46,901 nt of DNA from Streptomyces sp. MBT65 (lineage in GTDB: Bacteria > Actinomycetota > Actinomycetes > Streptomycetales > Streptomycetaceae), in NCBI RefSeq assembly GCF_016612545.1, contig NZ_JAENRY010000104.1, positions 1-46,901 of the forward strand, given 5' to 3'. A program made the position numbers and the translations under genes. Positions 24,312 through 32,819 of the stretch are shown piece after piece; position 1 is the stretch's first letter, and the number at the start of each line of letters is the position of its first letter. The notes under the pieces were generated by a model. That model saw nothing but the letters and a program-made list of their open reading frames with translations, did no database searches and was not told where the DNA came from.

Positions 24312-24843
24312 TGCTGCCCCTTCATGTCCGTACGCAGACGTCCACCATAGTGGCCGCGGCCTGGGATGACGTGCCACGTCGTTCGTACGGTGGTGTCGAT
24401 TCGACAAGAACGGGGTAAGACTGCCCTTTTTGGCACCCGCGTACTGCGGATGGGGGCCCGGCGCCCTTCGGGCCGACCTGGGACCCGCCGGCTGCGGGTC
24501 GACCAAAGCCGTTGTCTACTGGACGTCCGGGCCCCACCCGGGTCACACCAGCCGACCGGCCGGAACGTTCCCTCGCCGTGGCGCGGGCGCTGAGCCTGGC
24601 TCCCAGTGGCGGTGCCCGGTGCGGCACACCGTCCCTGACCCAGCGGCGCTTCGGCGATTGTTCGGAGGTTCCCCGGTCGGGCGTCCGGTGGTGGACTCGG
24701 ACGAACCTACCGGCCCCCTGCGCCCAACTGTCAACAGCCGCCTGACCTGTGCTTTCCTCATCAACTGGCTGGTCAGGGCAGAGGATGCGCAGGTCGCGCG
24801 ACGGGGCGTCGGGCGCGGATCGGGGGCGCGCCACCCCGGGAGA
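24312..24843. other. Intergenic region with a strong minus-strand promoter and long leader
   Basis: No gene is supported in these 532 nt. On the minus strand TTGACA (24734-24729), 19 nt, TAGGTT (24709-24704) is the best housekeeping promoter match in the window. Transcription would begin near 24697 and run about 386 nt before ppm1. Several GC-rich hairpins lie between (for example CCCGC-CGGCT-GCGGG near 24484-24498 and GGCCCG-GCGCCCTT-CGGGCC near 24456-24475). CCTGACC and GGTCAGG (24740-24780) flank the -35 region as an inverted pair. Confidence 0.6.
24704..24734 (-). promoter_or_regulatory. Consensus-like promoter upstream of ppm1
   Basis: On the minus strand a perfect -35 TTGACA and a -10 TAGGTT are 19 nt apart. 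It could serve ppm1 with a long leader or an unrecognised non-coding RNA. A second, weaker -10 (TATGGT near 24350) lies closer to ppm1. Confidence 0.6.
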
Positions 24844-26445
24844 TCACTCGCCCGGCCGTACGAACACCGTTCGTCCGCCCACGACGGTCCGCAGACAGAC
24901 CGGGAGCTCGCCGCCCGGGGTCAGGTCGGGCAGTCCGGGTGTGCCGGAGCGCGGGTCGGTCGACCAGCGCGCGACCCGGTCGTCGGGCGCCTGCACCACC
25001 AGGGCGTCGGTCCGCCAGACGGCGTAGTCGGCGGGCGCGCCCGGCACCAGGACACCCGCGTCGTCCCGTCCTACGGCCCGCCAGCCGCCCCGCGTATGCG
25101 CGGTGAACGCGGCCCGCACGGAGACGCGGTGTTCAGCCGTCCGGTGGAAGGCGGCGGCGCGGACCGTCCCCCAGGGGTCCACCGGGGTGACCGGGCTGTC
25201 CGAGCCGAAGGCGAGTGGCACACCGGCCCGCAGCAGGGCCGCGAAGGGGTTCAGGGCACGCGCCCGCTCCCGGCCCAGCCGCTGGGCGTACATGCCCTCC
25301 TCGCCGCCCCACAGCGCGTCGAAGGCGGGCTGCACGGAGGCGGTCAGGCCCAGTTCGGCGAAGGCCGCGATGGTCTCCGGGGTGAGCATCTCGGCGTGTT
25401 CGACCCGGTGCCGGGCGGCGCGGACGCGGCCCAGGCCGACCTTCTCCGCGGCTGCACGGACGCCGTCGACCACCGAGGTCACGGCGGCGTCCCCGATGGC
25501 GTGGAAGCCCGCCTGGAGCCCCGCCTCGGTGCAGGCGACGACATGGGCGGCGACGGCGTCCGCGTCGAGGTAGGCGATACCGGTGTGTCCGGCATCGCTG
25601 TACGCCTGATGCAGGCAGGCGGTGTGCGAGCCGATGGAACCGTCGACGAAGAGGTCCCCGGCCGCTCCTACGGCGCCCAGCTCCCGCGCCTTCGCCACGT
25701 CCTGCTCGGCCCAGTAGCCGACGACCCGCGGCCCGGGCTCCTCCGCTGCGAGCCGCAGCAGACCCGTGAAGTCGTCCTCGGAGGAGATGTCGGGCCCGGC
25801 GCACTCGTGGACCGAACCGACACCCAGAGAAGCCGCGTGGGCCAGGGCGGTGCGCTGGGCCTCGACGCGCTGTTCCGGAGTGATGGCGGCGAGCGCGGTG
25901 GCGCGTACGGCGTGATGGGCGTCGGCGGTGAGGGGGCCGTCCGGCGCCTCGAAGCCGGGGACCAGGTCGATCAGGGCAGTGGTGACGACCGCCGAGTGGA
26001 CGTCGATGCGGGAGAGGTAGAGCGGGCGTCCACCGGTCGCCGTGTCGAGTTCGGCGCGGGTCGGCGGGCGGCCCCCCGGCCAGCGGGCGGCGTCCCAGCC
26101 GTGGCCCAGCAGCACCCGGTCGGCCGGGCGAGCGGCGGCGAAGTCCCGGACGAGGGACAGGGCCGCCTCCAGGGAGGGCGCATCGGACAGGTCGAGGCCG
26201 GTGAGCGCGAGGCCGGTGGCGGTGGTGTGCACGTGTGCGTCGGTGAACGCCGGGGTGACCAGTCCGCCGTCCAGGTCGACCACCTCGTCGACACCGTCCG
26301 CGAAGGCGTCGGCGGCACCTTCGGAGCCGACCCAGGCGACCTGGCCGCGCTCGACGACCATCGCGGTCGCGAACGGGTCGGCGGGGCTGTGGACTTCGCC
26401 GCGGCGGAGCAGGACGGTGGTCGGTTCGGGGGTGCGCTCACTCAT
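24844..26445 (-). CDS. YtcJ-type amidohydrolase
   Basis: ATG 26445 gives 533 residues; the frame upstream is a shadow of the Lrp gene. Metal-site motifs of the amidohydrolase superfamily are in place. FTDAHVHTTATGLALTGLDL holds the H-x-H pair, VGSVHECAGPDIS and FVDGSIGSHTACL fit the central ligands, GLQAGFHAIGDAAV holds a His, and PLAFGSDSPVTPVDPWG holds the final Asp. This is the YtcJ group (N-acyl or carbamoyl substrates, mostly unassigned). No signal peptide is seen. The Lrp regulator immediately upstream, on the same strand and 47 nt away, may control it. Confidence 0.92.
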   Translation of the reverse strand: MSERTPEPTTVLLRRGEVHSPADPFATAMVVERGQVAWVGSEGAADAFADGVDEVVDLDGGLVTPAFTDAHVHTTATGLALTGLDLSDAPSLEAALSLVRDFAAARPADRVLLGHGWDAARWPGGRPPTRAELDTATGGRPLYLSRIDVHSAVVTTALIDLVPGFEAPDGPLTADAHHAVRATALAAITPEQRVEAQRTALAHAASLGVGSVHECAGPDISSEDDFTGLLRLAAEEPGPRVVGYWAEQDVAKARELGAVGAAGDLFVDGSIGSHTACLHQAYSDAGHTGIAYLDADAVAAHVVACTEAGLQAGFHAIGDAAVTSVVDGVRAAAEKVGLGRVRAARHRVEHAEMLTPETIAAFAELGLTASVQPAFDALWGGEEGMYAQRLGRERARALNPFAALLRAGVPLAFGSDSPVTPVDPWGTVRAAAFHRTAEHRVSVRAAFTAHTRGGWRAVGRDDAGVLVPGAPADYAVWRTDALVVQAPDDRVARWSTDPRSGTPGLPDLTPGGELPVCLRTVVGGRTVFVRPGE

Positions 26446-26492
26446 GGGGAACAGTCTCGCGCCTCGCCGGCGCCGCCCCGCACGCAGGTCGG

Positions 26493-26933
26493 TCAGATGC
26501 GCGGCGGGCGGGCCTCGTACGGCGTCGACAGCACCACGGTGGTCCGCGTCGAGACGCCCGCCAGGCCGCGCAGCCGGGCCAGCAGCTCCTCCAGTTCGTG
26601 CGGGGTGGAGACCCGCACCTTGAGGATGTAGTTCTCGTCGCCCGCGACGCTGTGGCAGGCCTCGATCTCGGGGACGTCGGAGAGGCGGTCCGCGATGTCG
26701 TCGGGGGCGCTGGGGTCGAACGGTTTCACCGAGATGAAGGCGGTCATGGGCAGGCCCACCGCCTCCGGGTCGACGACCGCGGCATACCCGCGGATGACGC
26801 CACGCTGCTCCAGCCGGCGCACCCGTTGGTGCACGGCCGACGTGGACAGGCCCGTGGCCTTGCCCAGGTCTGTGTAGCTCATCCGCCCGTCCTTGACGAG
26901 CAGCTGCACGATTTGTCGGTCCAGCTCCTCCAT
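26493..26933 (-). CDS. Lrp/AsnC-family regulator
   Basis: ATG 26933 gives 146 residues. The DNA-binding domain reads LDRQIVQLLVKDGRMSYTDL, GKATGLSTSAVHQRVRRLEQ, RGVIRGYAAVVDPEAVGLP. A RAM (ligand) domain follows: FISVKPFDPSAPDDI, EIEACHSVAGDENYILKVRV and LRGLAGVSTRTTVVLST. Lrp-type proteins sense amino acids and form octamers on DNA. It likely controls the downstream amidohydrolase or the divergent 27203 gene. The effector is unknown. Confidence 0.95.
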   Translation of the reverse strand: MEELDRQIVQLLVKDGRMSYTDLGKATGLSTSAVHQRVRRLEQRGVIRGYAAVVDPEAVGLPMTAFISVKPFDPSAPDDIADRLSDVPEIEACHSVAGDENYILKVRVSTPHELEELLARLRGLAGVSTRTTVVLSTPYEARPPRI

Positions 26934-27086
26934 GGCGCAAGAACTTACATGGCGGCTGATCTCCTCCGATAGCTCAGCGGCGCAGGTCATACCCGGTTCG
27001 TGATGTTGCCGGGAGTGGCCTGTGCGTCAGCCGTGGACAAATCCGCCGCCGCGGGCATCTGCGAGCGGCATGTGACGAACGCCACA

Positions 27087-27114
27087 GGTCTCGAACGGTC
27101 TCCGTGATGGTCTC
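27087..27114. promoter_or_regulatory. Three GGTCTC repeats upstream of the 27203 gene
   Basis: GGTCTC starts at 27087, 27097 and 27109, so spacings are 10 and 12 nt, close to one helical turn. They lie about 90-115 nt before ATG 27203. They could be an operator; GTCTCCG here also pairs with CGGAGAC 20 nt on. The remaining part of the 26934-27202 gap shows nothing else I can name. Confidence 0.3.
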
Positions 27115-27202
27115 GTGATTACCGCGGAGACGGGACGGGAAGTGCTTGCTGTGGTCGAGGCCGCAGCGCCTTCACGGCCCAGCCCAGTAGGGGGAGAAAC
27201 CC

Positions 27203-27646
27203 ATGCAGAGTGTCAAGCGCCCTGGACGCACCGCGCCCAAGCGGCCGCAGCTCGTCGTCGAGTTCGATCCGGAGGGCCTCGATTCCGAGGGTCCCGACGG
27301 CTTCGAGGCCGATGAACCCGACGCGTACGACACCTTCGAGATGTACCGGGTGATCTGCCCGGACTGCGTGCAGCCCATCGCGCTCCTCGCGGACGAGGAG
27401 GTCCTGCCGGAGCACGCGCTGTGCGCCTCGCCGTGGAACCCGTTCGGGCTGACGGTCTGCGCCGGTACGGGGCGCGAGGCGGCCGACGCCCGTTCCGCCG
27501 ACGAGTCCGCGGACCCTCAGGAGCAGGACACCGCCCTGCTGTTGACGCTCCCTCAGGGCCTCGACTGGCGGACCCAGCCCTTCTCGCACGTCGGCGGCCC
27601 CAGCTCGCGCCCGATCCGGGTGCCCGACATGCGCCGCGCCGCCTGA
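27203..27646 (+). CDS. Conserved-looking protein of unknown function (DUF5999-like size class not assigned)
   Basis: This 147-residue acidic protein has a strong GGGGGAG ribosome site before ATG 27203. It opens with a basic segment (KRPGRTAPKRPQLVVEFDPE), then an acidic stretch. A short CPDC motif follows (VICPDCVQPIALLADEEVLP) with a further Cys 21 residues on (HALCASPWNPFGLTVC). These could make a small metal site, but only three to four Cys are available. It ends in a hydrophilic tail and converges on the 27657 gene with a 10-nt gap. I do not recognise a family; codon use and the clear start argue for a real gene. Confidence 0.7.
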   Translation: MQSVKRPGRTAPKRPQLVVEFDPEGLDSEGPDGFEADEPDAYDTFEMYRVICPDCVQPIALLADEEVLPEHALCASPWNPFGLTVCAGTGREAADARSADESADPQEQDTALLLTLPQGLDWRTQPFSHVGGPSSRPIRVPDMRRAA

Positions 27647-27656
27647 GCGCACTCGC

Positions 27657-28751
27657 TCAACCCCAGTAGCTGCCCTGCACCATGGCCCGCAGGCTGCCGT
27701 GGTGCAGGATCAGTGTGTCCGGGTCCGCCGGGACGGCCACCTCCCCGAAGTGCGCCTGCCGATAGGCGACGCGCAGCATCACGATCGCGTGCCGCAGGGC
27801 GGCGTACAGGGTGTAGAAGTCCATGTCGCGCGGGGTGTGGCCGGTGAGTTCGGCGTACCGGGCCTCCACCCGGTCCCGGCGGAAGAACTCCGGCAGACCG
27901 CGCTGCCCGAAGGCGACCGTCAGGTCCTGGAAGAAGCGGTGCAGATAGACGGTCCAGCCGAGGTCCACCTCGCGCGGGGCCAGGGCCGCCATCTCCCAGT
28001 CGAGGACGGCTACGGGGTCGAACCCGTCGTAGACGACGTTCCCGATGCGCGCGTCGCCCCAGTTGAGCACCGTCTCGCCCGGGTCGGCCGGCCAGAGTTC
28101 GGTGAGCCGGTCGAAGGCGCTCTCGATGAGGGGTGAGCGGGCGAGCCCGTCAACGACCCATTCGTAGTAGGCACGTTGGGACGCGACATGGCGGTGGAGG
28201 GCGTCGCCGTCGCCCGGAAGGGTGAGGAACTCGGCCTCCCCCAGCGGGACCTGGTCGTGCAGGCGGGCTATCAGTCCGATCGAGGCAGCCTCCAGATGCC
28301 CGCGCTCCGCTTCGGTCGCCGCGTGCAGCCAATTGCCCTCGTACGTATAGGGCATGACGTCCGGCGGTACGCGTCCCTCGGCTCGCTCCATGACGAAGAA
28401 CGGCGCGCCGAGCGGGCCGGGATCCTCCTCCAGCCAGCGCACCTCCGGCACCGGCAGATCCGTCCGGTCGGCGACCAGGCGCATGGTGCGGTACTGGCGC
28501 GGGATGTCGTAGACCGGGAAGACGGTGTACGCCGCCGGGTCGGCCGCGAGTCTCAACGCGCAGGCGCGGAGCGGGTGTTCGGGGTGGTCGATGTCGAAGA
28601 GCAGGGTCTCGCTGGACATGCCGTTCGACGCGGGGACCCGGATGTCGACGGCCTTGGCGCCGGGCAGCCGGGTGTCGAGCCAGGCGGTGAGGCGGTGGGC
28701 GAGTTCCTCGGGGTCGCGGGTGGTGGTGCGGGGGCGGGGTGCCGTGGCCAT
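27657..28751 (-). CDS. Phosphotransferase of the APH/ACAD10-like kinase family
   Basis: This 364-residue protein has an aminoglycoside-phosphotransferase fold. The N-lobe holds ASNGMSSETLLFDI (nucleotide loop). The hinge FFVMERAEGRVPPDVMP is followed by the catalytic loop LNWGDARIGNVVYDGFDPV and the Mg site VAVLDWEMAALAPREVDLGW. The catalytic loop has W-G-D-A-R-I-G-N instead of H-G-D, as in the ACAD10-like subfamily acting on hydroxyacyl compounds. Function may relate to the neighbouring acyl-CoA dehydrogenase or to the 366-residue protein upstream, but this is inference. Drug resistance is not implied. Confidence 0.9.
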   Translation of the reverse strand: MATAPRPRTTTRDPEELAHRLTAWLDTRLPGAKAVDIRVPASNGMSSETLLFDIDHPEHPLRACALRLAADPAAYTVFPVYDIPRQYRTMRLVADRTDLPVPEVRWLEEDPGPLGAPFFVMERAEGRVPPDVMPYTYEGNWLHAATEAERGHLEAASIGLIARLHDQVPLGEAEFLTLPGDGDALHRHVASQRAYYEWVVDGLARSPLIESAFDRLTELWPADPGETVLNWGDARIGNVVYDGFDPVAVLDWEMAALAPREVDLGWTVYLHRFFQDLTVAFGQRGLPEFFRRDRVEARYAELTGHTPRDMDFYTLYAALRHAIVMLRVAYRQAHFGEVAVPADPDTLILHHGSLRAMVQGSYWG

Positions 28752-28789
28752 GTGTCAACTCCCTTGCGATGCCGCCGAGATGGCGTCTC

Positions 28790-28893
28790 TTCTCGCGTGC
28801 GCTGCCTTCCGGACGTCGCCCCGGCTCCGGTGCGCCGCCACCGGGACGCCGTCCCGACTCCGGCACGCCGCCGCCATCCGGACGCCGACCCAA
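28790..28893. repeat. Degenerate 33-bp tandem repeat between the 28932 and 28751 genes
   Basis: On the minus strand three imperfect units read, in one frame, GRRPDGGGVPES, GRRPGGGAPEP and GRRPEGSARE. The frame opens at ATG 28893 but then shifts away from any gene, so it is probably non-coding. It fills most of the 180-nt gap before the phosphotransferase. Confidence 0.6.
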
Positions 28894-28931
28894 CTACCCT
28901 CCGGCGCCATCCGGGCTCCGCCTCAACTCCC

Positions 28932-30032
28932 CTACGGCGCGACCGAGTCGAAGCCCGTGAAGCCGCTCGGGTCGTGGCGGCCGAAGGAGCCGTGTTCGAA
29001 GATGCCGTGGCCGATCTGACCGTCCAGACGGAAGCGGGCCGCGTGGTCGGTGACCCCGTAGGCGGCGAGCGGAGCGGGCTGGGTGAGGTCGTAGGTGCGG
29101 CGGTCGAGCCACTCGCGGCCGCGCCAGGTGCCGTGCTGCCAGTCGTCGGCGGGTGGGTAGCCGGCGCCGATCGCCAGCGGTGAGGAGGTCAGGATCTCGA
29201 CCTCGAGTTCCTGCGGCTTGCGGGTGTCGCCGAGGTGGACGATGGCGCGCTCGGGGTGGCGGGTGCCGGGGCGGTAGGTGATCTCGGCCTGGGGCCAGCC
29301 GAGTTGGCGGTCGCGGTGGCCGGGGCGGACGACGGTCGCCTCGTTCAGGGTGCGGTGACCGTCGGCGTCCTCCTGGACGATCACCATGAGGAAGCGGTCC
29401 TCGAAGCGGACCGGGCACCAGATCCAGTGGAAGCCCTCGGTCGGGTGATCCTCGGCGAGCCGGCCGCCCTCCTCGCCGGGGATGGGCCGCACGCCCCAAC
29501 TGCGGTCCCGGGTACCGGTCCAGCCGTCGGCCGTGACCCGGAACTCCTCGTCACCCGCGCGGATCACCCCCTCCACCCCGCCCGCCTGGACGAACCGGCG
29601 CCCTTCGAGGGTGAGCCGGTCACCGCGGTACTGGACGTGGTGGGGTTCCCAGAGGGCCGGGAACTCGGCCGTCCACGTCAGGTCGTACGAGAGGGAGTTG
29701 TCCTCACAGCGCAGGCGCAGCCTGTGCAGTGGTTCCTGCACCTCGATGCGCAGCGGGCCCACGGCGAGGTGCATGCGGTCGTCGCCGAGGGCGTCCGAGG
29801 CGCGGACCGCGTGCAGGGTGTCGCCGGTGCGGAGGGTCGCGTAGGCGTCGATCACTCCGACGTTGGGGTAGACGCCGAGTCCGAGGATGAGCAGGGCGCG
29901 GCCCTCGTGGTCGAGGACGTGGAAGATGCAGCGGTCGTAGGCGTTCCGGTCGCCGGTCGCGACGTGCTTCATCGACAGGGGGACCTGGTGCACGGGGTAC
30001 TCGTCGAGGGGCACGGGACGGTCGTCTGCCAC
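28932..30032 (-). CDS. Protein of unknown function, possibly lipocalin/CrtC-like beta fold
   Basis: GTG 30032 follows GGGGAGG at 6-nt spacing, giving 366 residues. It is beta-rich with many Trp, Arg and acidic residues. Blocks that look conserved are GWTGTRDRSWGVRPI, GFHWIWCPVRFEDRFLMVIV and a C-terminal GHGIFEHGSFGRHDPSGFTG. The pattern R-D-x-S-W-G-V-R and the late HG-x-x-E-HG resemble the two-domain beta proteins (DUF7064/7065-type) next to APH-like kinases in actinobacteria. I cannot confirm this. It lies upstream of the APH-like kinase on the same strand, 180 nt away, which supports a functional pair. Confidence 0.75.
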   Translation of the reverse strand: MADDRPVPLDEYPVHQVPLSMKHVATGDRNAYDRCIFHVLDHEGRALLILGLGVYPNVGVIDAYATLRTGDTLHAVRASDALGDDRMHLAVGPLRIEVQEPLHRLRLRCEDNSLSYDLTWTAEFPALWEPHHVQYRGDRLTLEGRRFVQAGGVEGVIRAGDEEFRVTADGWTGTRDRSWGVRPIPGEEGGRLAEDHPTEGFHWIWCPVRFEDRFLMVIVQEDADGHRTLNEATVVRPGHRDRQLGWPQAEITYRPGTRHPERAIVHLGDTRKPQELEVEILTSSPLAIGAGYPPADDWQHGTWRGREWLDRRTYDLTQPAPLAAYGVTDHAARFRLDGQIGHGIFEHGSFGRHDPSGFTGFDSVAP

Positions 30033-30173
30033 GGCTAACCTCCCCTGGGGACAGTGGAGGTGACGGTACGTCAGGTCAGGTGCGGTAGCCAGACCCGCGA
30101 CCTGTACGCCGGTGAACTCACGCTCGATTTCCCGCGCCGGTGACCTGGGGAAGCGTCCTCGCGTTGCCCCGGT

Positions 30174-30428
30174 ATGACCCCCACATATGCGCCGACCGGG
30201 CGTCAGCGCCGGATCTTCGTCCCCGTACCGGCAGAATCGGTTCCGCCTGCGCCGCCGCAGCCTCAGGATCCGCCCATCTACCGTGATCTCATGCGGAGTT
30301 GGGCCGACCGGGGCCGCGCCCTGCCGGGGCGTCACGACCCGGAGTGGGCGCGGCTGGCGGCGCCGCCGCTGGGCCTGTCCGGCGGGTCGGGCCGGAGGGA
30401 GTCGACGGCGCCCGATCGGCACTGGTGA
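30174..30428 (+). CDS. Small hypothetical protein
   Basis: This 84-residue protein has a Pro-rich N-terminus and a compact central block IYRDLMRSWADRGRALPGRH followed by DPEWARLAAPP. This block looks like a short conserved Streptomyces protein seen with variants of the same pattern. No ribosome site precedes ATG 30174, and an inner ATG at 30291 would leave only 45 residues. It is divergent from the 30032 gene. Moderate confidence; it may be a shadow. Confidence 0.45.
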   Translation: MTPTYAPTGRQRRIFVPVPAESVPPAPPQPQDPPIYRDLMRSWADRGRALPGRHDPEWARLAAPPLGLSGGSGRRESTAPDRHW

Positions 30429-30636
30429 GCGGGGCGCGGAGCATGCGGCCGCGGGGCGGAGGAGACATCGACCTCAGCGGCTGCCGCGAGACGCTGTCGC
30501 CGGGAGAGCCCTGAGGAGCATCCGGGTCCGCGCCCTTGGGGCGCGCGATGTGGAGGCGTGGTCCGTAGGCCGCCGCGAGGCCGAGCGCGTTCCCGGCGTG
30601 ACAAGGCCCCCTCCCGCCCCGTGCGGCCGGGGGTGC
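30429..30636. other. Intergenic stretch without a supported gene
   Basis: This GC-rich stretch between the 30174 gene and the acyl-CoA dehydrogenase terminator holds overlapping short frames on both strands. None has a convincing start, ribosome site or motif. Confidence 0.5.
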
Positions 30637-30676
30637 GCTCCGCCCGGCGCCCGCAGCACGAACCACCGGGCGGAGC
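30637..30676 (-). terminator. Terminator after the acyl-CoA dehydrogenase gene
   Basis: GCTCCGCCCGG (30637-30647) and CCGGGCGGAGC (30666-30676) form a perfect 11-bp stem just past the stop at 30684 on the minus strand. Confidence 0.75.
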
Positions 30677-30683
30677 CCCGGCG

Positions 30684-31865
30684 TCAGCCGGTTCGGTGGG
30701 CTTCCGGACCCGCCAGGTGGCGGGCGATGACCATGCGCTGGATCTGGTTGGTGCCCTCGACGATCTGCAGGACCTTGGCCTCGCGCATGTAGCGCTCGAC
30801 CGGGAAGTCCGCGGTATAGCCGTAGCCGCCGAGGATCTGGACGGCGTCGATGGTGGCCTTCATCGCGGTGTCGGTGCAGTGCAGCTTGGCCATCGCGGCC
30901 TGTTTCGCGAACGGGCGCCCCGCGTCGCGCAGTCGGGCCGCCGCGAGGTAGAGCGCGCGGCCCGCCTCGATCTGGGTGGCCATGTCGGCGAGCATGAAGC
31001 GCAGGCCCTGGAAGTCGGAGATCGGGCGCCCGAACTGCTGCCGGCCGCTCGCGTACGCCACCGCCTCGTCCAGCGCGGACTGGGCCAGGCCGATCGCGCA
31101 GGCCGCGATGCCGAGCCGGCCGGAGTCCAGCGCGGACAGGGCGATCGCGAAGCCCTGGCCCTCCTCGCCGAGGCGCCGCTCATCGGGGACACGGACGCCG
31201 TCGAAGTGGACCTGGGCGGTGGGCGAGCCCTTCATGCCCATCTTCTTCTCCGGGACCGCGCCGCTCAGACCGGGCGCGTCACCAGGCACCAGGAAGGCGC
31301 TGATCCCGCGCGGGCCGTCCTCGCCGGTGCGGGCCATGACCGTGTAGAAGTCGGCGATACCGCCGTGCGTGATCCAGGCCTTGGTGCCGTCGATCACCCA
31401 GTCCTCGCCGTCGCGGACCGCCTTGGTGCGCAGGGAGGCCGCGTCCGAGCCGGAGGCCGGTTCGGAGAGGCAGTAGGCGCCGAGCAGTCCGCCGCCGAGC
31501 ATCGCGGGCAGGTGCTCGACCTGCTGCTGCTTGGTGCCGTAGTTCGCCAGCGCGTGGCAGGACAGCGAGTGGACGCTGACGCCGAGGCCGACGGTGAGGC
31601 GGGCCGCCGCGAGCTCTTCGAGCACCTGGAGGTAGACCTCGTAGGGCTGGTCGCCGCCGCCGTATTCCGAGTCGTACGGCAGGCCGAGCAGTCCGGTCTC
31701 GGAGAGCAGGGTGAAGATCTCGCGCGGGAAGTGTCCGGCGTCCTCTTCCTCGGCCGCTCTCGGGGCGATCTCGCGCTGCGCGATGTCGCGGGCCAGCGAG
31801 ATCAGATCCCGGGCCTCGTCCGTGGGCAGTTGCCGGTCCACCGGTTGCGGGGCGCGGTCGGGCAT
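30684..31865 (-). CDS. Acyl-CoA dehydrogenase
   Basis: ATG 31865 has GGGAGGAGA upstream, giving 393 residues; a GTG 27 nt earlier overlaps that site. The FAD-binding signature is AYCLSEPASGSDAASLRTKA. The beta domain is WVIDGTKAWITHGG, and the C-terminal motif is VQILGGYGYTADFPVERYMR. The catalytic Glu is in LQIVEGTNQIQRMVIARHL. The enzyme makes the 2,3-enoyl-CoA from a short or medium chain acyl-CoA. A TetR gene lies upstream on the same strand, 229 nt away, and may control it. Confidence 0.97.
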   Translation of the reverse strand: MPDRAPQPVDRQLPTDEARDLISLARDIAQREIAPRAAEEEDAGHFPREIFTLLSETGLLGLPYDSEYGGGDQPYEVYLQVLEELAAARLTVGLGVSVHSLSCHALANYGTKQQQVEHLPAMLGGGLLGAYCLSEPASGSDAASLRTKAVRDGEDWVIDGTKAWITHGGIADFYTVMARTGEDGPRGISAFLVPGDAPGLSGAVPEKKMGMKGSPTAQVHFDGVRVPDERRLGEEGQGFAIALSALDSGRLGIAACAIGLAQSALDEAVAYASGRQQFGRPISDFQGLRFMLADMATQIEAGRALYLAAARLRDAGRPFAKQAAMAKLHCTDTAMKATIDAVQILGGYGYTADFPVERYMREAKVLQIVEGTNQIQRMVIARHLAGPEAHRTG

Positions 31866-32094
31866 GGCGACGCTCTCCTCCCTGTCGGGCACTTCGGCGG
31901 GCGTACGCCTTGGGTCGAGGCGACGTCGCCGGGTACCGCACGGATGCGGCCGCTGTTCCGCTCCCGGGTCTCGGAAGCGGCTGACCAGCGGCTCTGCGCT
32001 GTGAGTATGCCCGATCGGAGGTCTCTCGTCACCAGTTAACGACCGCTTACTTCAAGAATAGCCCGGTCGTCCGGAACGAGGCGGGACGGTTGAT

Positions 32095-32754
32095 TCAGCC
32101 GTCCCGGCGGGCCGGCTTCGGCGCCGGGTAGGAGGGGTCGAGTTCCTCGATGGCGCGCAGGGTGCCGCCGAGGGTCTTCACGAGGATCTCGCGCATCGTC
32201 TCGCGGGAGAGGTCGGAGGTGCTGATCCACTCCAGGGTCGCGCCCTCGACGCTGCACACCCAGCCGAAGAGGCCCATGCGCGCGATCCGGGAGATGTCGG
32301 TACGGCCGTAGGCCCCTTCGGCGATGGTCGCGACGATCGCCGCGCGCACCCCGTCGCGGATGGCGTGCACCTCGGTGTCGAAGCCGACGCCGCCGCTCAC
32401 GATCGTGCGGTACGCGGCCTGGTTGTGCTCGGCCCAGCGCAGATAGCTGTCCATCGTCCGCTGCACGCGGTCCAGTTGGGGCAGTTCGAGGCCGCTCGCC
32501 GCGAAGGTCACCAGGTCGGCGACCGAGTCGTTGATGATCGCCAGGTAGTAGCCGCGCTTGGACTGGAAGTAGTAGTAGATCAGCCCCTTGGCGACATGGG
32601 CCTGGCGCGCGATGTCGTCCATGGACAGTGCGTCGTAGGACGTGTCGGCGAACAACTTCCGGCCAATGGTGATGAGTTCGGCGCGGCGCGCCAAGGAACG
32701 CTCGGTACCGCGCGCCCGAGGACGTGCGACGTCACGCTGCTGACTGATTTCCAA
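32095..32754 (-). CDS. TetR-family regulator
   Basis: This 219-residue protein has the TetR helix-turn-helix YDALSMDDIARQAHVAKGLI followed by YYYFQSKRGYYLAIIND, with a helical ligand domain. The start is TTG 32754; an in-frame TGA lies 43 nt upstream, so no earlier start exists. TTGACC is 18 nt before AGAGTC, which ends only 7 nt before the TTG, so a leaderless TTG start or a later start is possible. The family tends to sense acyl-CoAs when next to acyl-CoA dehydrogenases. Confidence 0.93.
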   Translation of the reverse strand: MEISQQRDVARPRARGTERSLARRAELITIGRKLFADTSYDALSMDDIARQAHVAKGLIYYYFQSKRGYYLAIINDSVADLVTFAASGLELPQLDRVQRTMDSYLRWAEHNQAAYRTIVSGGVGFDTEVHAIRDGVRAAIVATIAEGAYGRTDISRIARMGLFGWVCSVEGATLEWISTSDLSRETMREILVKTLGGTLRAIEELDPSYPAPKPARRDG

Positions 32755-32819
32755 TTTCGACTCTGGCTCTCCAACTGGGCTGGGTCAACCGCAGTATGGC
32801 AGGTCGAGTATGCGTCAGG

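Noticed and set aside
24550..24640. GCCACTGGGAGCCAG resembling part of a cobalamin riboswitch (minus strand)
   Set aside because: The other conserved B12 blocks and their spacing are absent, and the downstream gene is a mannosyltransferase.
30080..30160. Two GKTCACCGGCG sequences upstream of the 30032 gene as a PHO box
   Set aside because: They are 28 nt apart rather than contiguous 11-mers, so they do not fit the PhoP direct-repeat rule.
32030..32065. AAGTAAGCGGTCGTTAACTGG between the TetR and acyl-CoA dehydrogenase genes as a TetR operator
   Set aside because: The dyad is restricted to TAA/TTA ends with a poor core; not enough to call, although the position is suggestive.
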